Of a stretch of 64,000 nucleotides of DNA, positions 1-8,532 are shown in pieces (within the stretch, counting starts at the first letter, position 1; each line of letters starts with the position of its first letter). Source of the stretch: Faecalibacterium sp. I4-3-84 (GTDB taxonomy: Bacteria > Bacillota > Clostridia > Oscillospirales > Ruminococcaceae); NCBI RefSeq assembly GCF_023347255.1, contig NZ_CP094466.1, positions 1,922,001-1,986,000 of the forward strand. Direction: 5' to 3'. A program made the translations under genes and the position numbers. The notes below the pieces were generated by a model. The model saw only the letters and a list, made by a program, of their open reading frames with translations. It did not search any database and was not told the origin of the DNA.

Positions 1-765
1 GGTGTTGATGCTGGGCACCAGCACCTCCAGCCCGTACAGTGCCGCCGTCTCCACGCTTGCAATGGCCGCTTTGGAGGAGTCGCCGCTTTCGGCCACGAAC
101 TTTGCGGCCATGGCGGTGTTGGCCATGGCGGTGGCGGGCAGGCCGAACTGCCTTAAAAAGGTCTCGCTCTGGGCGATGGCCTGCTGGTGGCTGTAGACGC
201 TTTTGATCTGGTCGAGCTTTGTGCCCGGCAGCACCAGCAGGTTCTGGGAGATGGGCAGATCGTACACATCCACCACCCACAGCGCCGGGTGATTGTAGCA
301 CAGATCCAGCACGGCAGAAACATCGCCCGCATGGCTGTTCTCAAAGGGAACGACGCCCCGGGCAGCATCGCCGCGTTCCACCGCGTCAAACACCTCGTCC
401 CAGGTGGGATAGCTCACAGCCTCGGCGTGGGGGAACAGCGCCCGGAGGGCAATGTGAGCAAAAGCGCCCTCCACGCCCTGATAGGCGGCGCGGTTTTGGC
501 CCAGCACCACGGCTTCGTACTGCTTTGCCACGTCCATCAGGTTCTGCACGTGGTCTTTATAGTAGGGCCGCAGGGCCGGGTCCTGAATGCGGGCCGCAGC
601 CTTTTCCAGCACTGCCGTCTCGCGGGCGGCATCGTAAACGGGCAGGCCATGGGCTCTTTTGTATTCGGCCACCTGCAGCACAGCAGCCATCCGCCGCTCA
701 AACAGCGCAGCCAGCTGGGCATCCACCGTGTCGATCTCGGCGCGTGCCTGTTCCAGTGCGTCCAT
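1..765 (-). CDS. pheA: Bifunctional chorismate mutase / prephenate dehydratase (partial, 3' end outside window)
   Basis: The gene enters from the left edge and is open for 255 codons without a stop. Residues 1-85 form an AroQ-type chorismate mutase (MDALEQARAEIDTVDAQLAA, then a helix with RRMAAVLQVAEYK). From about residue 92 a prephenate dehydratase domain begins (YQGVEGAFAHIALRALFP, then RGVVPFENSHAGDV). The enzyme converts chorismate through prephenate to phenylpyruvate in phenylalanine synthesis. The window ends before the catalytic Thr-Arg-Phe motif and the ACT regulatory domain, so their presence cannot be judged. The ATG at 765 follows a weak AAAGGA. Domain identity is recognised from family features and is secure. 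Confidence 0.93.
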   Translation of the reverse strand, partial: MDALEQARAEIDTVDAQLAALFERRMAAVLQVAEYKRAHGLPVYDAARETAVLEKAAARIQDPALRPYYKDHVQNLMDVAKQYEAVVLGQNRAAYQGVEGAFAHIALRALFPHAEAVSYPTWDEVFDAVERGDAARGVVPFENSHAGDVSAVLDLCYNHPALWVVDVYDLPISQNLLVLPGTKLDQIKSVYSHQQAIAQSETFLRQFGLPATAMANTAMAAKFVAESGDSSKAAIASVETAALYGLEVLVPSINT

Positions 766-923
766 GGGTTCACATCCTTTTGCATGTATGATAAATACCA
801 TCAAGATAATAGATACCCAGTAAGTATACCATAACTGGGACGGAGAAACAACAAAACCTCCGGCGTTTCAAAGGGGAGAATATTTCAAATCAGATATGTG
901 TAAAAAGAACAAAATAGAAAACG

Positions 924-1057
924 AACTCCCTCAGTCAAACCCTTGCGGGTTTGCCAGCTCCCTCAAAGAGGGAGCCGCTGACAAAGCGGAAAAGTTTCCG
1001 GCTCTGCCAAGGGCCCCATCCCCGAGGGGGCTGTCGCCGAAGGCGACTGGGGGAGTT
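924..1057. repeat. Intergenic palindromic element R1 (AACTCCC...GGGAGTT type)
   Basis: First copy of a recurrent intergenic element. It starts AACTCCCTCAGTC and ends GACTGGGGGAGTT, so the termini are inverted repeats. Inside are short hairpins (AACCCTTGCGGGTT; GCTCCCTCAAAGAGGGAGC; GTCGCCGAAGGCGAC). It fills most of the gap between pheA and the gene ending at 1069. No coding potential is evident. The rest of the 303-base gap shows only pheA upstream sequence. Confidence 0.85.
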
Positions 1058-1068
1058 CTATTTGCATA

Positions 1069-1248
1069 TTATCTGTTTTTCAGCAGCTCTTCCCTGCTGC
1101 GGGCTTTGCCGTAATATCTCCCATAGGGATTATCCAGCGCCTGTGCAAGGGAGACCGGCTTTTCCGGCTCTGGCCTTTGCACCGGCTTTGCTGTGCGGTC
1201 AAATGTGAACCCGGCGGCAGGCCCGCCGCGCTTTACCCGGAACCGCAT
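1069..1248 (-). CDS. Small basic protein, 59 aa, unknown function
   Basis: A 59-residue reading frame starts at an ATG three bases after the stop codon of the upstream membrane-protein gene (TGA-GCC-ATG), so it looks translationally coupled as the third gene of the plsC operon. The product begins MRFRVKRGGPAAGFTFDRTA, is rich in Arg, Lys and Pro, and ends with a predicted helix (GKARSREELLKNR). No membrane segment or known motif is visible. It is too short for common ORF cut-offs and could be missed. It stops just before repeat R1. Function unknown; reality is inferred from the tight spacing and protein-like composition. Confidence 0.6.
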   Translation of the reverse strand: MRFRVKRGGPAAGFTFDRTAKPVQRPEPEKPVSLAQALDNPYGRYYGKARSREELLKNR

Positions 1249-1251
1249 GGC

Positions 1252-2004
1252 TCAGCCCTCTGCAGTGGCGGTAGAAACAGCCCCGGCGGTCAGCTTGTTC
1301 CACAGTTCTTCGCCGCCCTCAAGCAGGTCGGCGGAGTCCTTGTTCCATGCGCCGCGGATGCCGATATAGTACCGGCTCATCAGCTCCTGACTGGAGCCGC
1401 TTTCGCTCTGCACAGCATCAGAAGCGTAATCGCCCAGATCAAGGCCCGCCAGCACCGGGCAGTCGGTCCAGCGGTAGACCATGTTCCACCAGTCACTGTC
1501 TGCGTCGGACTGCGGCAGGCTGCCGTCGAGGTAGCGCAGGGTGCCGGTGGTCTTCTGGAAGCCTGCGGGGTCGTACAGGATGAAGATGGAACTCAGCGCG
1601 CCCTGAATGTCGGTGGAAAGTTTGGTGGTGCCTGCCATGTCAAGGTAGGCGTCCGAGTCCTCGTTGCCAAAGTCCATGGTGTAGAGGTTCAGCTTTACCA
1701 CCACCTTGCCGTCACCGTTCCGGTCTTCGCCGTAGGCGGCAAGGGCGTCCTGCAGGGCGGTCTGGGTGGCTTCCGGCAGGTAGTGGGGTGCCACAACGGC
1801 CACGTTATAGTCTGCATGGACGGTAAAGAAATACTGCCCGATGAAGTTGTAGCCGAAGAACACCACGATGATGCCGATGATGATGACCCACTTGAGGTTA
1901 TAATCCCACCAGTTGGCCCAGCGTTCCTTGCGGGTGTACTGGCGCTGTTTGCGGGGCTGGAGGTCTTTGGGGTCGATATCGCGTTCGTAACGGTAGCTTG
2001 CCAT
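1252..2004 (-). CDS. Single-pass membrane protein of unknown function
   Basis: A 250-residue protein with a charged cytoplasmic N-terminus (about 36 residues rich in Arg and Lys), one transmembrane segment at about residues 38-60 (LKWVIIIGIIVVFFGYNFIG) and a large acidic extracytoplasmic domain. The outer domain contains DRNGDGKVVV, which resembles a calcium-binding or dockerin-like loop but occurs once only. I do not recognise the family. It lies 25 bases downstream of plsC on the same strand and precedes a 59-aa gene, so it is probably co-transcribed. A role at the membrane is the only supported inference. Confidence 0.75.
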   Translation of the reverse strand: MASYRYERDIDPKDLQPRKQRQYTRKERWANWWDYNLKWVIIIGIIVVFFGYNFIGQYFFTVHADYNVAVVAPHYLPEATQTALQDALAAYGEDRNGDGKVVVKLNLYTMDFGNEDSDAYLDMAGTTKLSTDIQGALSSIFILYDPAGFQKTTGTLRYLDGSLPQSDADSDWWNMVYRWTDCPVLAGLDLGDYASDAVQSESGSSQELMSRYYIGIRGAWNKDSADLLEGGEELWNKLTAGAVSTATAEG

Positions 2005-2029
2005 GGGGCAGTTCCCTCCAAGTTCTGAT

Positions 2030-2755
2030 TTACAGCTGTGCCAGAATGGCCTGACGCACAGCGTCCGGCAGCTGCTTCTGCTCGGCCTTGCTCATGCCTG
2101 CAGTCCGGATGGGCGGCAGCACCTTGATATGCACGCTGCCCGGATGGCACAGGTTGCCATTGTTCTCGAACAGGGCACGTGCACCGGTAATGGCCACCGG
2201 AACCACCGGTGCGCCGGTCTTGACGGCAATGCGGAATGCACCGGCCTTGAACTCACCGGCACCGCCCTCTTCCCCTTTGTAGCGGGTGCCCTCCGGGAAA
2301 ATGACGAAGCTCTTGCCGCTCTCCACAATGGCAGTGGCGTCGTTCAGGGCGCGCACGGATGCCCGCAGGTCGTCGCGCTGCACGAACACGCAGCCCAGCA
2401 GCTTCATCCAGCGGTTCAGCAGCGGGATCTTTTCCAGCTCTTCCTTGGCAAGGATGCCGTGGGGCTTATCCAGACTGGCCAGCAAAAGCGGGATGTCGTA
2501 GTAGCTGCGGTGGTTGCCCACGAACACGCAGGCCGTATCTTTGGGGATATTCTCAAGGCCCTCCACGCTCAGGAAAACGCCGGTCACCTTTAAAATGCCC
2601 CGGCTCCAGTGCGGGATATGCTTGTTGACAAGTTCTTCCACCAGCTGCATGTCGCCTGCAGCTAGAGCGCGTTCCGCCCGGCGCAGCACGCCATAATGGA
2701 CGATCATATAACCAAATAAGTAGATAAACATCGCAATCGTGCGAAAAATGCTCAT
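2030..2755 (-). CDS. plsC: 1-acyl-sn-glycerol-3-phosphate acyltransferase (PlsC/LPLAT family)
   Basis: A 241-residue member of the lysophosphatidate acyltransferase family, which transfers the second acyl chain to make phosphatidate at the membrane. The hallmark catalytic block I is present as NHRSYYDIP (HX4D, near residue 82) and block III as FPEGTRYKG (near residue 154). An N-terminal hydrophobic helix (IAMFIYLFGYMIVHYGVL) anchors it. Length matches the family. It is the first gene of a minus-strand group and is divergent from the gene at 2976. The ATG at 2755 has only a modest upstream GGAGGG. Assignment to the family is firm; acyl-chain specificity is unknown. Confidence 0.92.
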   Translation of the reverse strand: MSIFRTIAMFIYLFGYMIVHYGVLRRAERALAAGDMQLVEELVNKHIPHWSRGILKVTGVFLSVEGLENIPKDTACVFVGNHRSYYDIPLLLASLDKPHGILAKEELEKIPLLNRWMKLLGCVFVQRDDLRASVRALNDATAIVESGKSFVIFPEGTRYKGEEGGAGEFKAGAFRIAVKTGAPVVPVAITGARALFENNGNLCHPGSVHIKVLPPIRTAGMSKAEQKQLPDAVRQAILAQL

Positions 2756-2867
2756 TGCGTTTTCCTCCCTCCGGCAAAATATGCCATTGTCATTGTATCA
2801 CACTTTTTGTAAAAAGGGGAGAAATAACACTTTTTTTACAAATCGGAGGATCTGCGGTCTTGCAAAA

Positions 2868-2894
2868 TTGACAAAATGCGGGTATATTTATAGT
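2868..2894 (+). promoter_or_regulatory. Candidate promoter for the gene at 2976
   Basis: TTGACA at 2868-2873 and TATAGT at 2889-2894 with a short 15-base spacer, in an AT-rich stretch between two divergent genes. The perfect -35 box is the main support. Confidence 0.4.
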
Positions 2895-2975
2895 TGTAAA
2901 GCCAGCACAATGGCACTTTCTGCACGAAATGCTTTCTGCCGGCCCAATGGATGAAGAGAGAGGTACCATACGAAC

Positions 2976-3818
2976 ATGGGTTTATTTCCTTCCGCAAATG
3001 ACTTCAAGGCCGGTAAGGGCGTTGAAAAGGATGCTCCCCGCAAGACCGGCGTGGGCCGTTTTTTTGAGCTTGTGGGCCGTGATATGAACGGCATGTTCCT
3101 TGCAAACCTGCTGGCCTGCATCGGCTTTCTGCCGGTGATCTGTCTGGTGTACATCGGCTTTCTGGCAAACAGCCTGCCTGTCATGCTGGCAAGCGCGGTG
3201 GTAGGCGGCATTCTGGCCGGGCCTGCGCTGGCCGGCATGTACGATACCGTGCTGCGTGCCCTGCGTGACGAAGCCGGTTACTGGTGGGTGACCTATCGCC
3301 GTGCCTTCAAGCGCAACTTCAAGGCCAGCATTGCGCCGGGCATCTTCTACTGTGTGGTGGTCACGGCGCAGATCTTCCTTGTGTATTTCTGCTTCAATAT
3401 GCTGAGCAAGGGCACCAATGTGGGCGTGCCGCTGTGGGTGGCCACGGTGCTGAACCTGCTCATCTTCCAGATGCTGTTCGCCTACATGTGGCCGCAGGTG
3501 GTGCTGCTGGATCAGCCCTTCAGCCTGACCGTGAAAAACAGCATCAACTGCATGATCGCGTTCCTGCCCCACGCACTGGCGGCGGCCATCGTGCAGATCC
3601 TGTTCTGGGGCGTGGTGATCCTGTGCATGCCGCTGGGCCTGCTGCTCATGCTGATCTTCGGCTTCTGGTTCGTGACCGAAGTATCCTGCCAGATCATCTA
3701 CGGCGATATTGAAAAGGTGTTCCACATTGAGGAGAGCATCCGCAAAATGAAGGATGCCGAGCTGGAAGCCGCCCTCCAAGAGGATTACGGCGAAAGAACC
3801 GACGACACCGAAGAGTAA
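2976..3818 (+). CDS. YesL/DUF624-like multi-pass membrane protein
   Basis: A 280-residue protein with about five to six transmembrane helices (residues 40-65, 70-95, 125-148, 155-178, 195-230) and a hydrophilic acidic C-terminus (DYGERTDDTEE). The arrangement, with ALAGMYDTVLRALRDEAGYW between helices two and three, resembles the YesL/DUF624 family often found near Firmicutes carbohydrate systems. Function is unknown even in that family. It is followed 30 bases later by the gene at 3849. The ATG at 2976 has GAGAGAGG about 13 bases upstream, a long spacing. Family placement is by pattern only. Confidence 0.65.
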   Translation: MGLFPSANDFKAGKGVEKDAPRKTGVGRFFELVGRDMNGMFLANLLACIGFLPVICLVYIGFLANSLPVMLASAVVGGILAGPALAGMYDTVLRALRDEAGYWWVTYRRAFKRNFKASIAPGIFYCVVVTAQIFLVYFCFNMLSKGTNVGVPLWVATVLNLLIFQMLFAYMWPQVVLLDQPFSLTVKNSINCMIAFLPHALAAAIVQILFWGVVILCMPLGLLLMLIFGFWFVTEVSCQIIYGDIEKVFHIEESIRKMKDAELEAALQEDYGERTDDTEE

Positions 3819-3848
3819 ATTTGAACTTCCGCAAAGGAGGGGTGCTCC

Positions 3849-5213
3849 ATGGAACAACGGAATAATCTGGTTTTGCAGGGCACCGAGACCTTCTCCCGCG
3901 GGCAGCTGGACAATGTGGCACTGGACGGCGGTGCACTGGTGCTGGACAGCGTGGCGGGCCGCTGCCTGCAATACGGCAGCTACACCACGCCGGAATTTGC
4001 CATGCCGGCCTTCTGCAACCTGAATGTCAGCTGGAACGCCTTTGCGCCCCACAACACCATGGTGGAGGTGCGCTGCCGGGTATATGCCGGAGGAAACTGG
4101 ACCGGCTGGATGAGCTTTGGCAAGTGGGCGCCGGGCTACCCCCGCTGCAGCTGCAATTCCCAGAGTGACGACGGCATGATCTTCCTCATGGGCGATACCG
4201 TGACCGTGGCAACGCCCGGCGGCGGCACCGGCGTGCAGCTGCAGGTGAACCTTTCCACCAACGATGACAAGGTCTCGCCCGCAGTGCGCCTGCTGGCCGC
4301 GGCAGTGCGGCCGCTGGCGTGGGAAAAGCACAACGGCCACCCGCTGAACCGGCAGCTCTATCTGCCGGAATACTGCCTTTCCGCCCACGATCCCAGCTTT
4401 GGCCGCACCATGGATCTGCCGCTGGTCATGGCGGCACTGATGAACTGCTGGGGCGAGGATGTCCTGCCCGAAGAAGTGGCCTATGTGATGGAGGACATGG
4501 CCCACAGCACCACCGCCAATGCGGCCTTTGCGGCTGCTGCCGCCGGCTGCTGCGGCTACCCCTGCTGGCAGGCATGGATGGACCTTGCCGACCTGCGTGC
4601 CCAGATCCACGATGACTGCTGTGTGGCAGTGCAGGTGGAGCGGCGCATCCGCGGCCAGCGGGACCCGGTGCGGGTCTGGATGGGCCTGCGCGGCTTTGGC
4701 CACGACGATGCCGTAATGGCAGATTATGTGCTGCTGAACGACCCCACCGCAGATTCCAACGGCGCAGTGAACTGCACCATGGCGCTGGTGGACTTTATGC
4801 GTTACTTTACCGGGCGCGCCATCGCCCTGCGGGCAAAACCCCGCGATGTTGCCGCCAACCGTCCGCTGCGAATGCGCTGCGAGCTGGTGCCCGGCGAGAC
4901 GGCAGACGTTTACTATTTTGAGCAGCGCGGCGTGAAGGACCCGCTGCCGGAGGGCTTTTCCGGCTGGGTGGCCTGTGCGTGCCACGACGGTGTGGCCCAC
5001 GCCACCACCGCCCACCGCAGCTTCTGCCGGATGGAGCGCACGCCGGAGGGCGGCATCCGCTTCCCGGAAAAGATCATGGCCGCAGGCTGCCGCTGCAGCG
5101 TGTATGCAGTGGACCAGACCGGTGCCATGCGCGTGGCGGAGGTGCGGCTGCCAAAGCCGCGCCCCACGCCGGAGCAACCTGTTTCCCAGGCACAGGAAAA
5201 GCCGGCGGAATGA
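3849..5213 (+). CDS. C39-like-fold protein, probably without peptidase activity
   Basis: A 454-residue soluble protein without signal peptide. The N-terminal third resembles the beta-sandwich of C39_2-type peptidases (VEVRCRVYAGGNWTGWMSFG). The middle keeps the layout of the papain-like domain: a dipper helix (MDLPLVMAALMNCWGED), a central AQIHDDCCVAVQV strand, GFGHDDAV and the NDPTAD strand. The expected Cys-Ser-Pro-Thr catalytic stretch is replaced by RTMDLPL, so the nucleophile seems lost. The C-terminal about 110 residues are of unknown fold. It is preceded by AAAGGAGGGG and lies in a run with 2976 and 5268. The C39 relation is inferred and needs a profile search. Confidence 0.55.
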   Translation: MEQRNNLVLQGTETFSRGQLDNVALDGGALVLDSVAGRCLQYGSYTTPEFAMPAFCNLNVSWNAFAPHNTMVEVRCRVYAGGNWTGWMSFGKWAPGYPRCSCNSQSDDGMIFLMGDTVTVATPGGGTGVQLQVNLSTNDDKVSPAVRLLAAAVRPLAWEKHNGHPLNRQLYLPEYCLSAHDPSFGRTMDLPLVMAALMNCWGEDVLPEEVAYVMEDMAHSTTANAAFAAAAAGCCGYPCWQAWMDLADLRAQIHDDCCVAVQVERRIRGQRDPVRVWMGLRGFGHDDAVMADYVLLNDPTADSNGAVNCTMALVDFMRYFTGRAIALRAKPRDVAANRPLRMRCELVPGETADVYYFEQRGVKDPLPEGFSGWVACACHDGVAHATTAHRSFCRMERTPEGGIRFPEKIMAAGCRCSVYAVDQTGAMRVAEVRLPKPRPTPEQPVSQAQEKPAE

Positions 5214-5267
5214 CCGGCCCGACCCAAAGCCTTTGGGCTATAGATCAAGACATAGGAGGAACACATT

Positions 5268-5873
5268 ATGGCAAAGACGATCATCACTTTGGGACGTGAA
5301 TACTGCACGGGCGGCCGCTACATCGCTGAAGATGTGGCAAATGCGCTGGGCATCAAGCTTTACGACAAAGAGCTGATCACCATGGCAGCAAAGCACTCCG
5401 GTCTTTCGGAAGAAGCTGTTGCCGCCAGTGAAAAACGGCATACTCACAGCCTGCTGTACAGTCTGTACACCATGGGCAATGAGCTGCCGCTGGGCGATCA
5501 GGTGTTCATTCTTCAGAGCCGCATCATCAAGCAGCTGGCCGAGGAAGGCCCCTGCGTGATCCTGGGCCGCTGCGGCGACTATGTGCTGCGTGAGCGCAAG
5601 GATGTGCTGCGCGTGTTCGTGTACGCCCCCAAGGAGTGGCGGCTGGAATACGCAAAGACCAATCCTCTGGTCAAGGCCAAGGACGAAAAGGGCATCAAGG
5701 ACGAGGTGGAAAAGACCGACCGCAACCGTTCTGCCTACTACAACTACTACACCCAGAACCGCTGGGGTGATGCCCACAACTATGATCTGGCCATCAACGC
5801 TGCTCTGGGCCGCGAGACCTGCGTGAAGATGATCCTGGACGCAGCCGCCGCCAAGGAGAAGAACCTTGGCTGA
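5268..5873 (+). CDS. Cytidylate kinase-like family protein
   Basis: A 201-residue protein of the cytidylate-kinase-like family (Pfam AAK/Cytidylate_kin2 type). It begins MAKTIITLGREYCTGGRYIA, in which the usual P-loop is the degenerate GREYCTGG typical of this family. It continues with LYDKELITMAAK and the LGRCGDYVLRE strand. True cytidylate kinases phosphorylate CMP; the substrate of this subfamily is not known to me. RBS ATAGGAGG lies eight bases before the ATG. A strong hairpin follows at 5909-5940. It probably shares a transcript with 2976 and 3849. Confidence 0.8.
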   Translation: MAKTIITLGREYCTGGRYIAEDVANALGIKLYDKELITMAAKHSGLSEEAVAASEKRHTHSLLYSLYTMGNELPLGDQVFILQSRIIKQLAEEGPCVILGRCGDYVLRERKDVLRVFVYAPKEWRLEYAKTNPLVKAKDEKGIKDEVEKTDRNRSAYYNYYTQNRWGDAHNYDLAINAALGRETCVKMILDAAAAKEKNLG

Positions 5874-5908
5874 CCGCCCGGGCACTTCAAAATAAAACAA
5901 CGATGATT

Positions 5909-5940
5909 CGTGGGTAGGGTGCTTTTGCACCCTGCCCACG
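5909..5940 (+). terminator. Strong hairpin, likely terminator
   Basis: Arms CGTGGGTAGGGTGC and GCACCCTGCCCACG around a TTTT loop, with a single G-T mismatch; followed by a short T tract. It sits 35 bases after the kinase-like gene. Confidence 0.7.
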
Positions 5941-5963
5941 TTTCGGGCAACGGCGACTGTTTT

Positions 5964-6148
5964 ACTCCTTCAGTCACGGCTCCCGCCGTGCCAGCTCCCT
6001 CGGAGAGGGAGCCTTTGGCAGTATAATGAAGTTTCTGATTTTGCCAATGCCTCCCTCATTGAGAAAGACTTCCCCCGGCCGGGGGAAGATGTCACGCAGG
6101 TGACAAAAAGGGGAGCGGTGGCATCGCGCAGCGATGACGGAAGGAGTT
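5964..6148. repeat. Intergenic palindromic element R2
   Basis: Starts ACTCCTTCAGTCACGGC and ends GACGGAAGGAGTT. It contains GCTCCCTCGGAGAGGGAGC-like and CTTCCCCCGGCCGGGGGAAG hairpins and the module GGTGGCATCGCGCAGCGATG shared with R5 and R6. It fills most of the 329-base gap before the MATE gene. Confidence 0.85.
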
Positions 6149-6202
6149 ATTCGGCAGCGGCCTTGCCATATCACCTGAATCCCAATGTAAAAAGGAGCAA
6201 AC

Positions 6203-7597
6203 GTGGAAACAAAGCAACCCCAAACCTCTCCCGCCCAAACGCGGGAAAACATTATGGGCACCATGGAGATCAACCCTCTGCTGGTCAAGCTGAGCGTGCC
6301 CATGATGATCTCCATGCTGGTGCAGGCGCTTTACAACGTGGTGGACTCGGTGTTCGTGTCCCATGTGAGTGAAAGCGCCCTCACCGCTGTGTCCCTCGCC
6401 TTCTCGCTGCAGAATGTGATGATCGCTGTGGGCGTGGGCACCGGCGTAGGCGTGAACGCCATGCTGTCCAAGAGTCTGGGCGAAAAGAACCAGAGCCGCG
6501 CCAATGCCACGGCGAAAAACGGCATCTTTCTTTCACTGTGCAGCTTCGTGGTGTTCCTCGTCATTGGCCTTACCTGCATGAAGCCCTATTTCTATGCACA
6601 GACCAGTGATGCGGCTATTGCGCAGCAGGGCATCCAGTATCTTTCGGTGTGCTGCATCTTCAGCCTGGGCCTTTTCACCCAGACCATGGGCGAAAAGCTG
6701 CTGGCCGCTACCGGCCGCACCTACCTGAGCATGATCAGTCAGCTGGTGGGTGCAGTGGTGAACATCATTCTGGACCCCATTTTCATCTTTGGTTACTGCG
6801 GTGAGGCCCTCAGTGGTACCACCGGTGCGGCTGTGGCAACGGTCATCGGCCAGTTCTGCGGCGCAGGCATGACCCTGTTCTTCAACCTGAACAGGAACCC
6901 GGATATCCAGATCGGCTTCAAGGGCTTCCGCCCCAGTGCAAAGGCCATTGGCCGCATCTACACGGTGGGCCTGCCCAGCATTGCCATGCAGTGCGTGGGC
7001 AGCCTGATGACCTTTGGCATGAACCTGATCCTCATGAGCTTCTCGGCCACGGCGGTGGCGGTGTTCGGTGTGTACTTCAAGCTGCAGAGCTTCGTGTTCA
7101 TGCCCATCTTTGGCTTGAATAACGGCATGGTGCCCATCATCAGCTACAACTACGGTGCCCGCAGACCGGACCGCGTGAAAAAAACCATCATGCTGGCAGT
7201 CTGCTATGCCGAGTGCATCATGCTCATTGGTTTCTGCATCTTCCAGTTCGCGCCGGATAAGGTGCTGGGCATCTTTGCAGCCAGTGATGCCATGCTGGAC
7301 ATTGGCATCCCGGCCATGCGCATCATCTGCCTGCATTTCCTGTTGGCGGGTGCCAGCATCGTGCTCAGCTCGGTGTTTCAGGCACTGGGCAACGGTGTGT
7401 TCAGCCTGATTGTTTCGGTCTGCCGTCAGCTGTTCGTGCTGCTGCCGGCCGCATGGCTGCTGGCACAGACCGGCAATGTCAACAATGTCTGGTGGGCCTT
7501 CCTCATCGCTGAGATCGTCAGTGTCCTGCTGAGCCTTGGCTTCTACGCCCGCATCAACAAAAACATCATTGCCCCCATGTATTCCCCTGCCGAATGA
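6203..7597 (+). CDS. MATE family multidrug/Na+ antiporter
   Basis: A 464-residue integral membrane protein with about twelve helices and internal two-fold symmetry, typical of MATE exporters that expel cationic compounds using H+ or Na+ gradients. Family features include PLLVKLSVPMMISMLVQALY at the start, the VDSVFVSHVSESALTAVSLA stretch in helix two and GLNNGMVPIISYNYGARRPD in the second half. The start is GTG at 6203, eight bases after AAAGGAG; an in-frame ATG at 6254 is less likely because it has no RBS. Followed 35 bases later by the DUF308 gene. Substrate cannot be predicted. Confidence 0.9.
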   Translation: METKQPQTSPAQTRENIMGTMEINPLLVKLSVPMMISMLVQALYNVVDSVFVSHVSESALTAVSLAFSLQNVMIAVGVGTGVGVNAMLSKSLGEKNQSRANATAKNGIFLSLCSFVVFLVIGLTCMKPYFYAQTSDAAIAQQGIQYLSVCCIFSLGLFTQTMGEKLLAATGRTYLSMISQLVGAVVNIILDPIFIFGYCGEALSGTTGAAVATVIGQFCGAGMTLFFNLNRNPDIQIGFKGFRPSAKAIGRIYTVGLPSIAMQCVGSLMTFGMNLILMSFSATAVAVFGVYFKLQSFVFMPIFGLNNGMVPIISYNYGARRPDRVKKTIMLAVCYAECIMLIGFCIFQFAPDKVLGIFAASDAMLDIGIPAMRIICLHFLLAGASIVLSSVFQALGNGVFSLIVSVCRQLFVLLPAAWLLAQTGNVNNVWWAFLIAEIVSVLLSLGFYARINKNIIAPMYSPAE

Positions 7598-7632
7598 GGG
7601 CGTGAAAAACTGTCCCTGCAAAGGAAAGGAAC

Positions 7633-8346
7633 GTGATCTCTATGGTAAAAAAGCTCAAATGGAATCTGGTGCTCATGAGTGCGCTGTATCTGGGTCTGGG
7701 CGTTTTTCTGCTCATGAAGCCCACCACGGCCCTGAACATCGTGTGCTATGCGCTGGGCGCTGTGGTGCTGGCCTGCGCGGCGGTGCAGCTCATCCGCTAT
7801 TTTGTGGTGGAACGCGGTGTGTTCCAGAGCCAGCTCACCCTGATCTCCGGCATCATCTGTCTGGCATTGGGTGCGTTCCTGATCCTGCGCAGCGACATCG
7901 TGGTGAGTATCCTGCCCATCGTGTTCGGCCTGTTCGTGATCTTTGACAGCATCAGTCGTGTGCAGAACGCACTGGACCTGCGCCGCTGCGGCTATTCCAG
8001 CTGGAAGAGCTTTCTGCTGCTGCCGGTGCTCAGCGTGGTGCTGGGCGTTATCATGATCCTGAACCCCTTCGGCACCATGGAAACGCTGGTCATGGCCATT
8101 GGCATCATCCTGATCGTGGAGGGTTCCATCAACCTGCTCAGCGCCCTGTACACGGTGCTGGCCGTGCGCCGTTTTGCCAAGCTGCACCCGGAGACTCAGT
8201 CCATGCTGGAGTCCCTGACCGGTGAAGACCTGAACGGCGACGGCGTGGTCGCCCCGGATGTGACCCGCACCGATGCCGAAGCCAGCGCTGTGGAGCTGGA
8301 TGAGGTGGACGAGAGCGCCACTGTAGAACAGGAGAACGAGAAATAA
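7633..8346 (+). CDS. DUF308 (HdeD-like) membrane protein
   Basis: A 237-residue protein with six short transmembrane helices in three hairpins (residues about 12-60, 68-112, 120-160), matching the HdeD/DUF308 family, plus an acidic cytoplasmic tail. The tail carries LNGDGVV and ends in Glu/Asp-rich sequence (ELDEVDESATVEQENEK). HdeD in E. coli is linked to acid resistance; whether that holds here is unknown. The start is either GTG at 7633 or ATG at 7642, both served by the AAAGGAAAGGA stretch. It is close behind the MATE gene and is followed by repeat R3. Confidence 0.8.
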   Translation: MISMVKKLKWNLVLMSALYLGLGVFLLMKPTTALNIVCYALGAVVLACAAVQLIRYFVVERGVFQSQLTLISGIICLALGAFLILRSDIVVSILPIVFGLFVIFDSISRVQNALDLRRCGYSSWKSFLLLPVLSVVLGVIMILNPFGTMETLVMAIGIILIVEGSINLLSALYTVLAVRRFAKLHPETQSMLESLTGEDLNGDGVVAPDVTRTDAEASAVELDEVDESATVEQENEK

Positions 8347-8348
8347 GG

Positions 8349-8501
8349 AAACTCCTCCAGTCTGCTTCGCAGACAGCCCCCTCTGGGATGGGGCCTCTGG
8401 CCAAACCGGAGACTTTTCCGTTTCCGCGGAAGTTTGCCGGAATGCCAAAGGCTCCCTCAATGAGGGAGCTGGCAAACCCGAAGGGTTTGACGGAAGAAGT
8501 T
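8349..8501. repeat. Intergenic palindromic element R3
   Basis: Starts AACTCCTCCAGTC and ends GACGGAAGAAGTT. It is essentially an R1-type element in the opposite orientation, with GGCTCCCTCAATGAGGGAGC and AACCCGAAGGGTT hairpins. It occupies nearly the whole gap between the DUF308 gene and the oxidoreductase. Confidence 0.85.
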
Positions 8502-8532
8502 CGCAATCAAAACAGCAAAGGATAAAAGAGAA

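Noticed and set aside
924-1057. Repeats R1-R9 considered as a CRISPR array
   Set aside because: Copies are single, widely dispersed, long and palindromic, with no regular spacers and no cas genes.
2982-5177. Minus-strand open frame of 731 codons
   Set aside because: Antisense to two genes with good RBS and protein-like composition; no domain seen.
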